Assembly: GCA_027563935.2 (NCBI GenBank)
Contig: CM050449.1
Span: 72,692,556-72,756,555 of the forward strand
Source of the DNA: Costus lasius
Taxonomy: Eukaryota > Streptophyta > Magnoliopsida > Zingiberales > Costaceae
Direction of reading: 5' to 3'
Length of the DNA: 64,000 nt
Shown here: one piece after another, positions 11,260-22,927 of the stretch
How positions within the stretch are numbered: the first letter of the stretch is position 1
Layout: each line of letters opens with the position of its first letter
Notes under the pieces: model-generated
The model's input: only the letters and a program-made list of their open reading frames with translations
The model's database searches: none
What the model was told of the DNA's origin: nothing
Translations under genes and position numbers: made by a program

Positions 11260-11655
11260 CAATCTTCAGAGGGAGGGGTTTACACTAGAGTGCACCAGAC
11301 AACCGCAAGTGTGGGCTGACCTGACTCATCCTCACTAGTATAGATCTCAAGCACAATGTCACGCTCAGTGCACTCACGGTTCATAGCAGCCAACCGGGGC
11401 TGGCTCTTGTCAACATGGGCGGGACATTTAGGGCAATCCTTTGAATAATGGTCGGGTTGGAGATAGTTGAAACAATTCACACGAGTTGGGGCCTTGCCCT
11501 TTTCCTCCAATGAAGGGCGAGAAGGAGGGGCATCTGGTGTGGGACGCCTAGGGGGGTCACGAGCAGTGGGAGCATGATGGGACTCCAAGCGTGCCTCGCT
11601 GGTAGCTAGAACGTATTGGGGCTCTGCGCGCTCGGCTCTAGAATGAACAAGTGGG
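11260..11655 (-). pseudogene. Element D: gypsy gag C-terminal piece with damaged zinc knuckle
   Basis: The minus-strand frame 11588-11280 encodes a proline-rich stretch and a CCHC-like motif, CFNYLQPDHYSKDC, followed by an acidic stretch (EIYTSEDESGQ). This order is usual for the end of gypsy Gag just before protease. The knuckle's second cysteine is tyrosine (Cys to Tyr needs one G-to-A change), which would abolish zinc binding. The piece is cut on the left by C and on the right by S1, whose target duplication GTGGG is at 11651-11655. The protease and the rest of pol would be left of the window. Confidence 0.72.
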
Positions 11656-11890
11656 TGATGACACGAAAATTCATAGTATAGTTTGTGTCATATTCATACT
11701 CTTTTGCTTGTTTTTAAGTCTTATTTATCAAATATTGTGGAATCTACACCATTTCTTATTTTTGATCATTTTCTGGTAAAAAGTGCCTAATTTTGATGGA
11801 TTTTGAAAGATCTGAATGCACGAATGAATTCCAGACGTCGAGACGAAGCTGCCAGTCGATTTTCATGCAAATCGGAGATAGTCAGAAAAT

Positions 11891-12168
11891 TACACCACTG
11901 CCGTAATTATTTTTATGGGTGTAATTTTCTGCCCAGATTACACCACTGCCATAATGATTTTTATGGGCCATAATTTCTACCTAGAAATACACAGAAGAAA
12001 TTACGGCAATGCTGTAATTATTTTTATAGGCCGTAATTTCTGCCTAGAAATTCACAGAACAAACTACGGCACTGCTATAATATTTTTATGGGCCGTAATT
12101 TCGTATAAATTTTCCACAGAACACATTATGGCACTGCTGTAATTAAAATTATGGCCGTAATTCTGAAT
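11891..12168 (+). repeat. Five-copy ~60-bp repeat in S1 with self-complementary units
   Basis: Copies start near 11891, 11938, 12001, 12065 and 12127. Each holds RCGGCACTGCYGTAAT, a short A/T run, then GGGCCGTAATTT, spaced so that TACGGC and GCCGTA can pair. Copies differ by many substitutions. S2 holds a related but rearranged version at about 27247-27440. Confidence 0.78.
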
Positions 12169-12266
12169 TTGAATGAGTCTTCCGCAGCCGCTCCGAAGCC
12201 CAATTTTTGTGATGCAAAATCAGAAGATCCAGGACACCAATTCAAAAACCGTAAAAAGGGTAGTGT

Positions 12267-12275
12267 TCTATAAAT
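12267..12275 (+). promoter_or_regulatory. Putative TATA box in S1 LTR
   Basis: TCTATAAAT precedes TGAGGAGTAG about a third of the way into the LTR, where the U3/R boundary is expected. It is the best TATA match in the LTR; no transcript evidence is available. Confidence 0.45.
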
Positions 12276-13525
12276 TGAGGAGTAGATTTGAGGATAACGA
12301 GAATCAAATTTTATTAAGAATCATGGGACAAATCAACAAGGGTGTCCCTAGGGCTTGGCCTCGCGCCGAGAGGCATAGAGGTCACCTTAGGCGGCAAAAT
12401 TTACATGAGAGCTTCGCCCATAGGAGGAGACGATACACCAGATATTTCAGATATTAAGGAGTCTGATCAGAGGAGAAATTGAAGGGACAAAATTTTAGCC
12501 GGGAGCAGAAATCGCGAAACACTGTAGCAGACGTTACTATAGCAGTACTATAGCGTTAATGTAGCAGTACTGTTCATCTGAAACAAAAATCATGGGGCTG
12601 TGTAAATTTTTACACCCCCATGAAATCAGTAACTTTTCTATTCTCCCTCTGTCGAATTCTGATTTTTTAATGAATTTCTATTGTATTTTTAACTCCATGG
12701 TAGCGTAACTTTCTTTTGGGACAGAGAATGTAATCCCCTTAGTTTCATAATGACTAGATGATCCTTGATTCGTTAGGGAACTTTTGTTCTGATAATTCTA
12801 CTTATGTGAAGATTGCCTTTAATTCTTTCTAGTTTCATATTATCAGTATGTATTGGAATTTTTGCGATATGGACTGAAAAGTGACTTGCGAGAACTTGGA
12901 ACCCTAAAATTGAGATTTAGGAACTCATTGTAAGAAATAAGTATGTTCTATTTCTAGATTTTAGAAGTTTATTGCCTTGTTGATAATTCTGATCTAGGAA
13001 GAATTATTGAAATAAACATGAAGATATTGTAAGAAATTAAGTATCAGATCATTGGAGAACCTTAAGTAGAACTTGTGAAACTAAAGTATGAAAGTATTTA
13101 GTTTTCACTTGAGATGATTGACATAGAGATTGGATGTATGAAAGTGATCTTTGATTTCTTTGTCAATGATTTACTTATCTTTAGCATTGAATTAATCTTG
13201 TGCGAAAGTGAGGATTGATTCTTTGTAAATTATCTGTGCGAAAGCAAGATAATTTCTTTATAAAGTAAATTATATCTTTATCATAATAAGAGTGGACTAA
13301 TGATGTGCTTATTTCCTTCTAGTCATAGAAATTAAGGTGGATGAAACCCTAGTCCCAGCTTTTCTCTTTGACTCTTCGTATACTTTCTGATCATTTGCTT
13401 ACATCGTATTCGATTTGCTTAGCTAGTGAGAAAATAACTATTCGGTACTTAATACGTAGGTCTCTATGGTTTGATATCTTTTTATTACTTCGAAGTATCT
13501 GTGCACTTGTAGACACAACAGTGGG

Positions 13526-14245
13526 GGACCAATAGTTGGGGGTCATCTAGAAGGTACCAACTCGCTGCGCTTAGTAGCAACACATAAGTCTTGCTCTATG
13601 TTTAGAGCTCGCTGGAATGTCTGGTCCAAACTCTCTGAGTTATAGGCATGTAGGGCTCTTCGGTTCTCCGATCGGAGTCTATTCTTGAATCTAGATAGGG
13701 TAAACTCGGGGTCCTCTCGCAAGTTGCACCTAAGTGCTAATGTGTCAAAGGCTAGCCTATACTCAGCAACGATAACAGATCCCTGGTGGATGCTACTGTA
13801 TTGGTCCAAGAGGCGTTGTATATAGGAGGGGGGAACATACCGCTCACAGAGGCGGTACTTCATTTCATCCCACCATGTAATGGATGGGAGGGCTTGCTGC
13901 TCTAGTTGTTGTTCCACATTTGCCCAATGCAAATGGGCTGGACCCTCTAGTAGGAGGCTCACAAAATTGACGCGCAGGTGTTGGGGCATGGCGCACCACT
14001 CAAAATAGTTATCAACTGATGCGGCCCAATCAAGGAACTGCGAGGGGTCGCGGCTACTGGCAAAGGGTGCCGGTGAGGTACGCACGATGCGATGAAAATC
14101 ATCGTCCATCCGATTTCGACCATAACGGGGTTGGTTTTGGGGCACTTGTGCAGCCCACACATCATCCTCATCAAACGGTTCATCCTCTAGAACTAGTCCT
14201 TCCTCATAGGGCCTACGCCTAATGTGTTGGGTTAAGGGGGGTAGC
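13526..14245 (-). pseudogene. Element D: gypsy gag capsid core
   Basis: The open minus-strand frame runs from 14245 to a stop at 13543-13545 and encodes a classic retrotransposon Gag core: FLDWAASVDNYFEW, then LLLEGPAHLHWANV, WDEMKYRLCERYVPPSY, LLDQYSSIHQGS and the ending FKNRLRSENRRALHAY. This is the capsid region of Ty3/gypsy elements, which forms the virus-like particle. The gene is cut on both sides by LTR insertions: S1 (duplication GTGGG at 13521-13525) and E (duplication GTAGC at 14241-14245). The upstream piece of the same gene is at 15561-15844. No ATG belongs to this piece; the acidic stretch EDEPFDEDD precedes the core. Confidence 0.85.
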
Positions 14246-15555
14246 TGTTGGTGTTTATGCCCTCAGGCCTATTATTGGTCTATCTTTTGTACTACTTGAT
14301 ATTGATATTTCTTATATATCATTCTGGCATTGTCATTATTATGCTTTGTTTACATCTACGATTGTGTACTTGCATGACAATGTCCCTGGAGACAGATTGG
14401 ATCTGTGCTCAAACTCTTGTCCCCAGTCAAGTACCTGAGTGGATATGGGACAACTCTAGTACATGTGAGACTGGTATATGGCCTGGTTAGGCATGAGGTG
14501 CTGACGCAGACATATGGATATATCAGTGCCAATGGGATTGTGAGATAGAAGAGACTTATTAGAGCCAAACTTCATTTTTGGCAGGTTGACCTAAAATTGA
14601 CCATGGTTGGTCACATTTGATTTTGGGTTGCATCGGATTGGATCCAATAGCTTAATCAATTTTTGTAATGAAGTTTAGGCTAGCTCATTGCCCAGTGAGG
14701 CCCAATAATAAGTTATCATGAAGAAATAAGAAGGCATATGTGTATAATGGGGAGAAAACTATCCCCATTGGCGCCTAAGGGCATAATAGGGAGGAGTTGG
14801 CGCATAGTGCTTCATTAGGAAAATTTTGGCGCCTCCCCCTTCTTCCATGGATGGAAACCTTGCTTCTATGGCAAGGCTTGGGGCGCAAATGGCTTGAAGG
14901 ACTTCTTTGGTAAGTTCTAGGCTCATATGGATGATTAGAAGGGGTTTATGGAAAGGGCTTGGAGTCTTACCATAACCCTAACCCTAATTGACCACCCCAC
15001 TTACCCTAGCCGCATATGTCTTTGAATAATGCACCTATAACCTTGGCTTGCTGCCCCTTGCTCCATATAACAGACATTACATGTGAGAGCATGATCATTA
15101 GTTGGCGTGAGCAATCAACAAAGGGGAGTGCAAGGATAAGTGGCGCATCTCTTCCATACCTTGCCGCAAGCTTCCTCTTCCCTTCCTCTTCTTAGCCAAC
15201 TAGTTAGAAGGCTTGGCGGCATTCATCTCTCTCTCCTCTCTCCTTGGCGCAATTTTCCTAGAAGGTGGGGCAAGTGAAGTAGAGGGCTCCCTAAGGCGTG
15301 GATCTTCTTCTCGAGGCTAGCACCGGGCGTGGAAGAAGAGGACTCGAGGATCCGTTGTGTGTGAGAATGCAGAGGACGTTTGCTTGGGCGCCTACATCGG
15401 CATCGCATATTCTTGCTCTTAGGTACTTTCTCCACTCATCGTGTCGACTCCCTCGCAAGCTTCGATCTATTGGGTTTTTGGGACTGGCCTATTTTGAGGA
15501 TTTACTTCTGCTGTACAGGTAATTAAAATTTTAAAATCCCCAGGGTTTCCTAACA
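14246..15555 (+). mobile_element. E: solo LTR of copia family 2, 1310 bp, internally deleted
   Basis: It starts TGTTGGTGTTTATGCCC and ends GGGTTTCCTAACA, with a perfect GTAGC duplication at 14241-14245 and 15556-15560. It matches the reverse complement of the F LTRs but is about 640 bp shorter. The sequence jumps from ATATATCAGTG directly to CCAATGGGATTGTGAGAT, skipping the block that in F lies between those points (including the GTGCGACCCTG region). Two small ORFs inside are chance. Confidence 0.9.
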
Positions 15556-15560
15556 GTAGC

Positions 15561-15844
15561 TCCCTAGTCGGAGCTCGGGAGGTTGGCGGTGAGGGGTAAA
15601 CTAGGACTCAGGTTCTACGCTCTAAAGACTTGAGACAATCACTCACGCCCTTGAGAGAAGCCATGAGTTGATCTATGGACTGTGTGAGCAGTCGGCTAAT
15701 TTGGTGACAAACGTCCTCCATTTTGTCTACTCATGATGACAGGGCGTCATTCGATCCGACCTGGTCCTTAGACCCTTTCGTGGGTAGGACGGACTCTTAG
15801 GAATCAAGGAATTCAGATATGGTTTGTGACCTCGTAGTCGCCAT
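15561..15844 (-). pseudogene. Element D: gypsy gag N-terminus with in-frame stops
   Basis: On the minus strand ATG at 15844 opens a frame beginning MATTRSQTISEFLDS, a typical gypsy Gag start. It contains three stop codons before the E insertion at 15560 (codon 16, about codon 37, and near the end). The gene continues past E at 14245. The stops show that D was long dead or decayed after its insertion, consistent with its place as the outermost element. Confidence 0.7.
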
Positions 15845-16215
15845 GCACAAGCAATGAGTCAAAATGCAAATGCTGAATGCGTGTGGAAATATGAATATGC
15901 AACGGAGTTTACTAGACGATGATCAGAAAATGTGAGAGGGTCTTGAGATAAGGGAAGTAAAATGCGTGTCAGAAAATAAGCAATGTGAAAACTAGCGAGA
16001 ACCAATGCGGAAGACGGTGATGAATACGTTTCGGGGCAACACGGACGACGAAGAAACCACGACACCCAACTATGCAAATGAAACTCATTAACCTCTCATG
16101 GCGAGCAATTTAAGCACAGCACAGCAAGAAGGGCAGCAGATTTAGCGGCAACTCAGCTTGCGTGCCTATGAACTTGCAGTCACACCAAAGCCAAGGAATG
16201 TCCATGTCTTCGACG
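15845..16215 (-). other. Element D: 5' leader upstream of gag
   Basis: These 370 bp lie between the gag start of D and LTR E2. I see no conserved ORF and no primer binding site; the PBS and 5' LTR of D would lie beyond E2 and outside the window. CGACG (16211-16215) is the likely left target duplication of E2. Confidence 0.5.
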
Positions 16216-16541
16216 TATTGGTGTTTATGCCCTAAGACCTAGTTGCGTCTGGCTTTGTACTACTTGAAATTGATATTTCTTATATATATCATTCTAGCAT
16301 TGTCATTATCATATTTAGTTTACATCTATGATTGTATTCTTACATGATAATATCCCTAGAGACAGATTTGATCTATGCTCAAACTCTAGTCCCCAGTCAA
16401 TGTACCTTAGTAGATATGGGACAGCTATGGTACTCTTCAGACTGGTATATGGGCTGGTTAGGCACGAGGTGCTAATGCAGACATATGGGTATATCAGTGT
16501 TAGACATTCTGGACTGACCCACTGTGAGGCAATGAGTTGGT
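16216..16541 (+). mobile_element. E2 (part 1): family 2 LTR interrupted by F
   Basis: It starts TATTGGTGTTTATGCCC (the TG terminus mutated to TA) and is co-linear with E and with the reversed F LTR, until F interrupts it after TTGGT at 16537-16541. It resumes at 26009. It is the same orientation as E and opposite to F. Confidence 0.85.
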
Positions 16542-18488
16542 TGTTGGGAAACCCCAGGGATATTTTATAAAATTTCAGAGATGCAAATACATTGCGCAGC
16601 GGAAGAATACCCCCGAAACAGGCCAGTCCCAAAAACCCAGTGAAGATCGCATGCGAGGGAATCGACACGATGAGATATAAAATACCTTATGAGCGATGCG
16701 AGGTTGACGTCGTAGTAGGTGCCCAAGCATGCGCCCTCTGCAGTCTCACACACACGGATCACCTCGAGTCCTCTTCTTCCACGCCCGGTGCTAGCCTCGG
16801 GAAGAAGATCCAAGCCTTAGGTCACCTTCTTCTCAACTTGCGCCACCTCCAAGGTATATGCGCCAAGGTTGAAGAAGGAAGAGGGAGATGCCACCAAGCA
16901 CAAGTCACACTTGCACCACCTTCAATAGAAGAAGCGCCAAGGATGAAGAGGAAGAAGTGCTTGCGGCTTGGTTGATAAAGAGATGCACCAACTCCTCTTG
17001 ATCCTCTTGCTCTCGCCCCTCCTCTTATTCTCACGCCTTCAATAAGTTGTGTGTCATGAGAGGGGGCGGATAGGGCTCATTATATAGAGCAAGGGGCGGT
17101 TAGAGTAGTGGCTAGGAGAAGAAGTAGGAATAGGATTATTTTAATGATTTAATTAAGTCCTAATCCAATTAGGATTCTAATTAATCATTTAAATAATCAA
17201 GTCCTAATCCAATTAGGACTCTAATTAATATTTTAAATAATCAGCCCTATTAAATAGGACTCCATACAATTATTTAAATTAATTAATTAAATAACCCACA
17301 AATAATTAATATCAACTTATATTAACCATATGTGCCGTAGGCGCCAACCCTAGTCTAACTAGGGTTAACCATGCGCCTACACATCCTTCTCCTTAAGCCC
17401 ATTAAGCCCAACTTTTCAATGGGCCTAGCCGAATGTCCATTATGCATATTGACCAAGCCCTTGGATCCAATCCAATTTAACCCGAGGTCAAACTGGGCTA
17501 ACCATGGTTAATATGCCGTAAATGGAAGTTGGCTCCAATAAATCTCTTCCATCTCATCAGGCCCATTGGCGCTGATGGAATCTCCAAAATAGATCCGAGT
17601 TATCCAATAACTCGATCATAAGGCTTCTCGATCAATACGAGAACTCGAGTATCAAGGTGTGCGACCCTGTAGGTTCCTCTGACGTTGGCAGTGCTGACCT
17701 AAGGTCATCACAAGCAGTGAGTGGCACCTAGCAGTGCATCGCTGCTACCCAAGTCATCGGAATGGATATCGACGAGATCCCCATTATCGCAAGTAGGTAC
17801 CGATGCATTACAGTCTCTTTGCCATACTGATATCCGATTGGACAAGTGTGTCACCACTTGTTTTTCATCCAATCTCATGGCTATGACTAAATCAGGTCTA
17901 ACCTGGGTATGGACATACACTTTCAGTCATAGATCCATAGAGGAGCTCCATGGATATCAAGCTTCTCTTGGGAAGGGGCAAATCCTATGTCTGTCTATTG
18001 ACCTTCTCATATGGGTCGTGACATGCTCAATGACAACCGTTATTACCCCCCAATTATGGTGAGGTGTTAGGTTGTATCAAAGCATGTCCCTAACTATATA
18101 GAATGGCCAATGACCTCAATTCAAGGGATCAATGCATCTCCTATCACTTGTGAGGATAACTTGTGACACCAAGTCATTGCCTCACAGCGGGTCGGTCCAG
18201 TATATCCACCACTGATATACCTATATATCTGCGTTAGCACCTCGTGCCTAACTAGCCCATATGCCAGTCTCACAAGTACCAGAGTTGTCCCATATCCAGC
18301 CAGGTACATCGACTAAGGACAATCATTTGAGCACAGATCCAATCTATCTCCAGGGACATTATCATATAAGTACATGTTCGCAGATGTAAACAAATAATGA
18401 TAACGATAATGCCAGAATGATATATATATCAATGTTAAGTAGTACAAATAATGGACCAAAACTTGGTCCTAGGGCATATACACCAACA
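16542..18488 (-). repeat. Element F: 3' LTR (1947 bp)
   Basis: It runs TGTTGGGAAACCCC to CATATACACCAACA on the plus strand. A TATA-like box in RNA sense (CTATATAATG) sits at 17079-17087. The stretch 17150-17330 is AT-rich with repeated TTAATTAA/TCCTAATCCAATTAGGA units. Confidence 0.92.
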
Positions 18489-18500
18489 ATCTCCCACTTG
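18489..18500 (-). other. Polypurine tract of element F
   Basis: On the minus strand it reads CAAGTGGGAGAT directly before the 3' LTR, identical to the tract of A. Confidence 0.85.
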
Positions 18501-18509
18501 CACTAAGAC

Positions 18510-21500
18510 CTAGAGGTTGAGGAACCTCAACCCCATATCTCTAGCGTGACCATCATGCTTCTGCTGCACCAAAGCCTTGGTCAATGGGTCTGCCAGATTG
18601 TTCTCAGTGTCAACTCTGCTAATCTTGACATCACCTCTATCTATGATCTCTCTGATCAGGTGAAATCTCATGAGTATGTGTTTGGATCTTTGATGAGACC
18701 GTGGTTCTTTGGCTTGTGCAATTGCTCCATTGTTATCACAGTAGATTTCAATGGGATCCACTGCACTGGGAACCACCTAAAGTTCAGAAATGAACTTCCT
18801 TATCCAAACAGCTTCTTTGGCTGCCTCAGAAGCAGCCACATACTCAGCTTCGGTTGTAGAATCGGCAATGGTGGATTGCTTGAAGCTCTTCCAGCATACA
18901 GCGCCTCCATTCATTTTGAACACATAGCCGGCCTGCGATCTAAAGTCATCAGGGTCAGACTGGAATGACGCATCAGTGTAGCCCTGCATACTGAGCTCTT
19001 CTTGTCCCCCATAGACCAGGAACAGATCCTTAGTTCTTCTCAGATACTTTAGGATGTTCTTTACAGCCACCCAGTGCTGCAAACCAGGATTAGATTGGTA
19101 TCGGCTGGTTATGCTCACAGCATAAGCCACATCTGGTCTAGTACACAACATTGCATACATGATCGATCCTACTACCGAAGCATAGGGCACTCGACTCATG
19201 TCATCCCTCTCAGCCTGTGTGGTGGGACACTGGCTCTTTGAGAGAGTAAGGCCATGTCTCACTAGAAGGTACCCTTTCTTGTATTGCTCCAAGTTGAACC
19301 TCTCCAGGACATTATCAATGTAGGTACTTTGACTAAGGGCTAGGAGCTTCTTGGATCTATCCCGGTAGACCCTCATGCCTAGGATATAGGCGGCCTCCCC
19401 TAAGTCCTTCATCTCAAAACACTTCCCTAACCATGTCTTCACAGCTTGAAGACTAGGGATGTCATTTCCGATGAGCAGTATGTCATCGACATACAAGACC
19501 AGAAAAGTCACCAAGCTCCCACTGAATTTTCTGTAAACACAGGCGTCATCTTCGCTTTTGATAAAGCCATAATCTCTCACAGCTTCATCAAATCGAAGAT
19601 TCCAACTTCGAGATGCTTGCTTTAATCCATAGATGGATCTTTTTAGTCTACAGACCTTATTGGCCTCTGCAGGATGGATGAAGCCATCAGGTTGTGTCAT
19701 ATACACATCCTTAGCCAGCTTCCCATTAAGGAAAGCTGTCTTTACATCCATCTGCCATATCTCGTAATCATGATATGCAGCTATAGCAAGCAGAATCCGA
19801 ATGGATTTGAACATGGCAACTGGCGAAAAGGTTTCATCATAGTCCACCCCGTGGACTTGTTTGAATCCCTTAGCAACTAATCTACCTTTATAGGTAACTA
19901 CGTTGCCATCCATGTCTGTCTTCCTTTTGAAGACCCATTTACACCCTATGGGTTTTACCCCATCAGGTAGCTCAACCAAATCCCAGACTTAGTTAGCTGA
20001 CATGGAATCCATCTCGGATCGCATGGCATCAAGCCATCTCTCGGAGTCCGGTCCACTGACCGCCTCATCGTAAGTCCTGGGTTCATCCTCAATGATGAAT
20101 ATCCCATCGTGTTGGGTCGGCAGCGACCCATACCTCTCAGGTGCACGACGAGTCCTCCCAGACCTACGTGGGGCCTGTGTCTGAGTCTCAGGTTGCCTAG
20201 CAACCGGTACAGGTGGCTCAGGTTCCATCTCTATGTCTTGTGGTTGCACTTGAACCTTGTCCAAGTCAAACTTCCTCCCACTAACTTCTTTCATGAGAAA
20301 TTCTTTCTCTAGAAAGACAGCACCCCGAGCAATAAAAACTTTGTTCTCGGTGGGAACATAGAAGTAGTAACCCTTAGTTTCCTTAGGGTACCCCACAAAC
20401 ACACACTTATCAGATCTAGGTTCTAGCTTGCTAGAATCCTAACGTACGACATAAGCCTCACATCCCCAGATCTTGATAAAGGTGAGATTAGGGCGTCTCC
20501 CACTCCATACCTCGTATGGAATCTTTGAGACACTCTTAGATGGAACATTATTCAGTATTAGAGAAGCTGTTTCTAGTGCATGTCCCCAGAATGAGGGAGG
20601 TAGAGTTGCATGACTCATCATACATCGAACCATGTCCAACAAAGTTCGATTTCTCCTTTCAGACACACCATTCCAGTGGGGTGTTCCAGGAGGAGTGAGT
20701 TGGGATAAAATCCCACACTCTCTCAGATAGTCAAGAAACTCACCACTCAGATACTCTCCACCACGATCTGATCGAAGAGCCTTAATGGATCTACCAAGCT
20801 GGTTTTCTACTTCATTCTTGAACTCCTTGAATTTCTCAAAGGATTCAGATTTATGTCTCATTAAGTAGACATAACCATATCTACTGAAATCATCAGTAAA
20901 GGTAATGAAGTAGTTGTGCCCTCCTCTGGCTTGTTTATTGAATGACCCACACACATCACTATGTATGAGATCCAACAAACCTCCTGCCCTCTCACCAATT
21001 TTGGTGAAGGGTGCCTTTGTCATTTTCCCTAATAAACAGGGCTCACATGTATCAAATTCCTCCAAGGAACTTGAATCTAACAACCCATTTGCATGGATTT
21101 GTTGAATGCGATTCTTGTTTATATGGGCTAATCGACAATGCCATAGGAAAGCACCAACTGAACCACTCAGTTTGGTCCTTTTATTATTTATGTTACAGAT
21201 AGAGTTATCCATGTCTAACACATATAGACCATTGCACAAAGTACCATTCCCATAGAACATATTTGCAAATGAAAAAGAACAAGAGTTCTTATTTATTTCA
21301 AACTTAAATCCCTTCTTTGCCAAGCAAGGAATGGATATAATGTTCTTAGTAAGCGAAGGTACATAATAGCAATTATCTAACTCTAATAGAAGTCCAGAAG
21401 GTAGGGAGAGAGTCAAAACTCCTACAGCAACAGCAGCAACCTGTGCCCCGTTTCCAACTCGTAGGTCAATCTCTCCAGCCCGCACCGTTCTACTTTCCTT

Positions 21501-22430
21501 GAGCCCCTGCATATTTGTACAAATATGAGCTCCACATGCGGTATCCAATACCCATGACATAGAAGTAGAAAGATTGACTTCTGTAACATAAATACCTGAG
21601 TTTGAAGCTAAGGCCAAGCCTTTCTTCTCCTCATTCTGAAGTTGCTTGTAGTCCCTCCTCCAGTGACCCTGCTGGCCACAGTGGAAGCACCTCTGGTCCT
21701 TTGACTTCTTTGCCTTTTTCTTTAGTGTTTTGGTAGGACCCTTGGCACCGCCCTTGGCTTGTGCCTTTCCCTTTTTCTTCATCTTCTTGGCCGAAGGGAC
21801 CAAAAGAACAGAATTAGGTTTGGTCTTTACCATCTCACGCTTGGCTGTTTGGAGCATATTCAACAGTTCCTCCCGTGTTCACTCAATCCGGTTCATGTTG
21901 AAATTTATGATAAATGGACTGAAGCTAGGGGGCAGGGAATGCAGAATAAGATCCACAACCAGCTCGTTATCTATGGCGTGTCCCAGTCTCCTGAGATGAT
22001 CCACGTTCCCAATCAGCTTGAGAACATGGGGTCTCACTGGTGCACCCTCAGATAACTTACACCGAAAGACTGCTTTGGCGGTGTCAAATCTCTCAGTTCT
22101 GGCCTGAGCTTCGAACATCTGTTTCAAATGAGTTATCATCTGAAAAGCGTTCTGCTCCTCATATTGCATCTGAAGTTCAGGTGCCATAGTGGCCAGCATG
22201 AGACATGCTACCTCCATAGAGTCGTCCTGATGCTTTCTAAAAGCATACCTGTCTACCGCTCGGGCATTAGGCGCAGGAGCTGTAGGAAAAGGTTGCTTAA
22301 GGACATACAACTTCTTTTCGAGCTTGAGGACTATCCTCAAGTTCCGATGCCAGTCCATAAAGTTGGTTCCAACCAACTTATCCTTATCAAGGAGTGATCG
22401 CAGTGACAATCCGCTATTGTTCGTTGCCAT
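18510..22430 (-). pseudogene. Element F: copia gag-pol, one frame with four in-frame stops
   Basis: The frame from ATG 22430 (MATNNSGLSLRSLL) to TAG at 18510-18512 spans about 1307 codons, normal length for this lineage, with no frameshift. Order: Gag (LVGTNFMDWHRNLRI; zinc knuckle near 21648-21690), protease (WVLDTACGAHIC), integrase (LLWHCRLAHINKNR zinc domain; LRSDRGGEYLS; TPHWNGVSERRNRTL), reverse transcriptase (QMDVKTAFLNGKL; YVDDILLIGND near 19463-19495), RNase H (YTDASFQSD; DSTTEAEY; ADPLTKAL). Stops are at 21879-21881, 20439-20441, 19989-19991 (a CAA glutamine codon in relatives) and 18777-18779. The knuckle's last cysteine is tyrosine at 21648-21650. It therefore cannot make a full polyprotein. 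The frame has been kept, as expected if it was functional until insertion. Confidence 0.94.
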
Positions 22431-22606
22431 TGTTCTACAACAATCAAGAAACAGCAGATTAGTACTACTTTAAATCATTTAAACTGGACTTGTTTTAAAT
22501 GATTATATCTCCCACTATTTTAATCGAATTGACAACCCACAAAGTCAATCGGGAAGTTTAAGACTTCCGAGTGAGATGGGATCCTTATTCTACATGAGGC
22601 TTCACG

Positions 22607-22622
22607 TCCCACGAGGGTGGGA
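22607..22622 (-). promoter_or_regulatory. Leader stem-loop HP1 of element F
   Basis: RNA sense: TCCCAC, loop CCTC, GTGGGA; a perfect 6-bp stem. The G counterpart differs at two pairs, and both members of each pair changed together. Confidence 0.7.
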
Positions 22623-22710
22623 TGAGATGCACAAAGTAACCCATGCTTCCTAAGGTGGGCACGCCGGCCGATTGCTCCAAGCAATTCCCCTTATTGAGAC
22701 AGTCTAGGCA

Positions 22711-22745
22711 TTTCATGTCCAGCGAGGGTTGGATACAGCATGAAA
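22711..22745 (-). promoter_or_regulatory. Leader stem-loop HP2 of element F
   Basis: Outer stem TTTCATG with CATGAAA (7 bp), bulge TACAG, inner stem TCCAGC with GTTGGA (one C/T opposition on the plus strand, A with G in RNA sense, so one imperfect pair), loop GAGG. Layout is as in B, H, J and G. Confidence 0.7.
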
Positions 22746-22927
22746 CCCTAATCTCTCAATGATGCCTCTAGAGCTCCACCATATGCCCAACATATGTGAA
22801 AATCTAGTCAAGTCCATTCCTAACCGTTATGCCCAGGGCCAACGAGTTTCCTTGCGAAGGCGCGCCCAATTAAAACGGACTGGGGAAACCATTACCACCA
22901 CGCACTTTTTAAAGATAAGTGGGTGTG

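Larger units (their letters stand above)
11656..13520 (+). mobile_element. S1: solo LTR of Ty3/gypsy family U, 1865 bp
   Basis: It starts TGATGACACGAAAATTC and ends GCACTTGTAGACACAACA. It is flanked by a perfect duplication GTGGG at 11651-11655 and 13521-13525. The same family occurs as fragment S2 at 26992. No coding region is attached, so it is a solo LTR. The plus orientation is inferred from a TATA-like TCTATAAAT at 12267-12275. A five-copy imperfect repeat fills 11891-12168, and TATAGCAGTA/TGTAGCAGTA units lie at about 12524-12570. The remainder (12580-13500) is AT-rich and unremarkable. The TGATGACACG start and CTTGTAGAC end resemble Tat/Ogre-type LTRs, but I cannot assign the lineage without a coding region. 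Confidence 0.92.

Noticed and set aside
12173..12457. 94-codon ORF in S1
   Set aside because: Lies across the predicted promoter/R region of a solo LTR; no recognisable domain and no second intact copy in the window.
16216..16541. Short ORFs near 16315-16668 and 23932-24325 with similar peptides
   Set aside because: They cross LTR junctions of E2 and F; similarity reflects the duplicated F LTRs.
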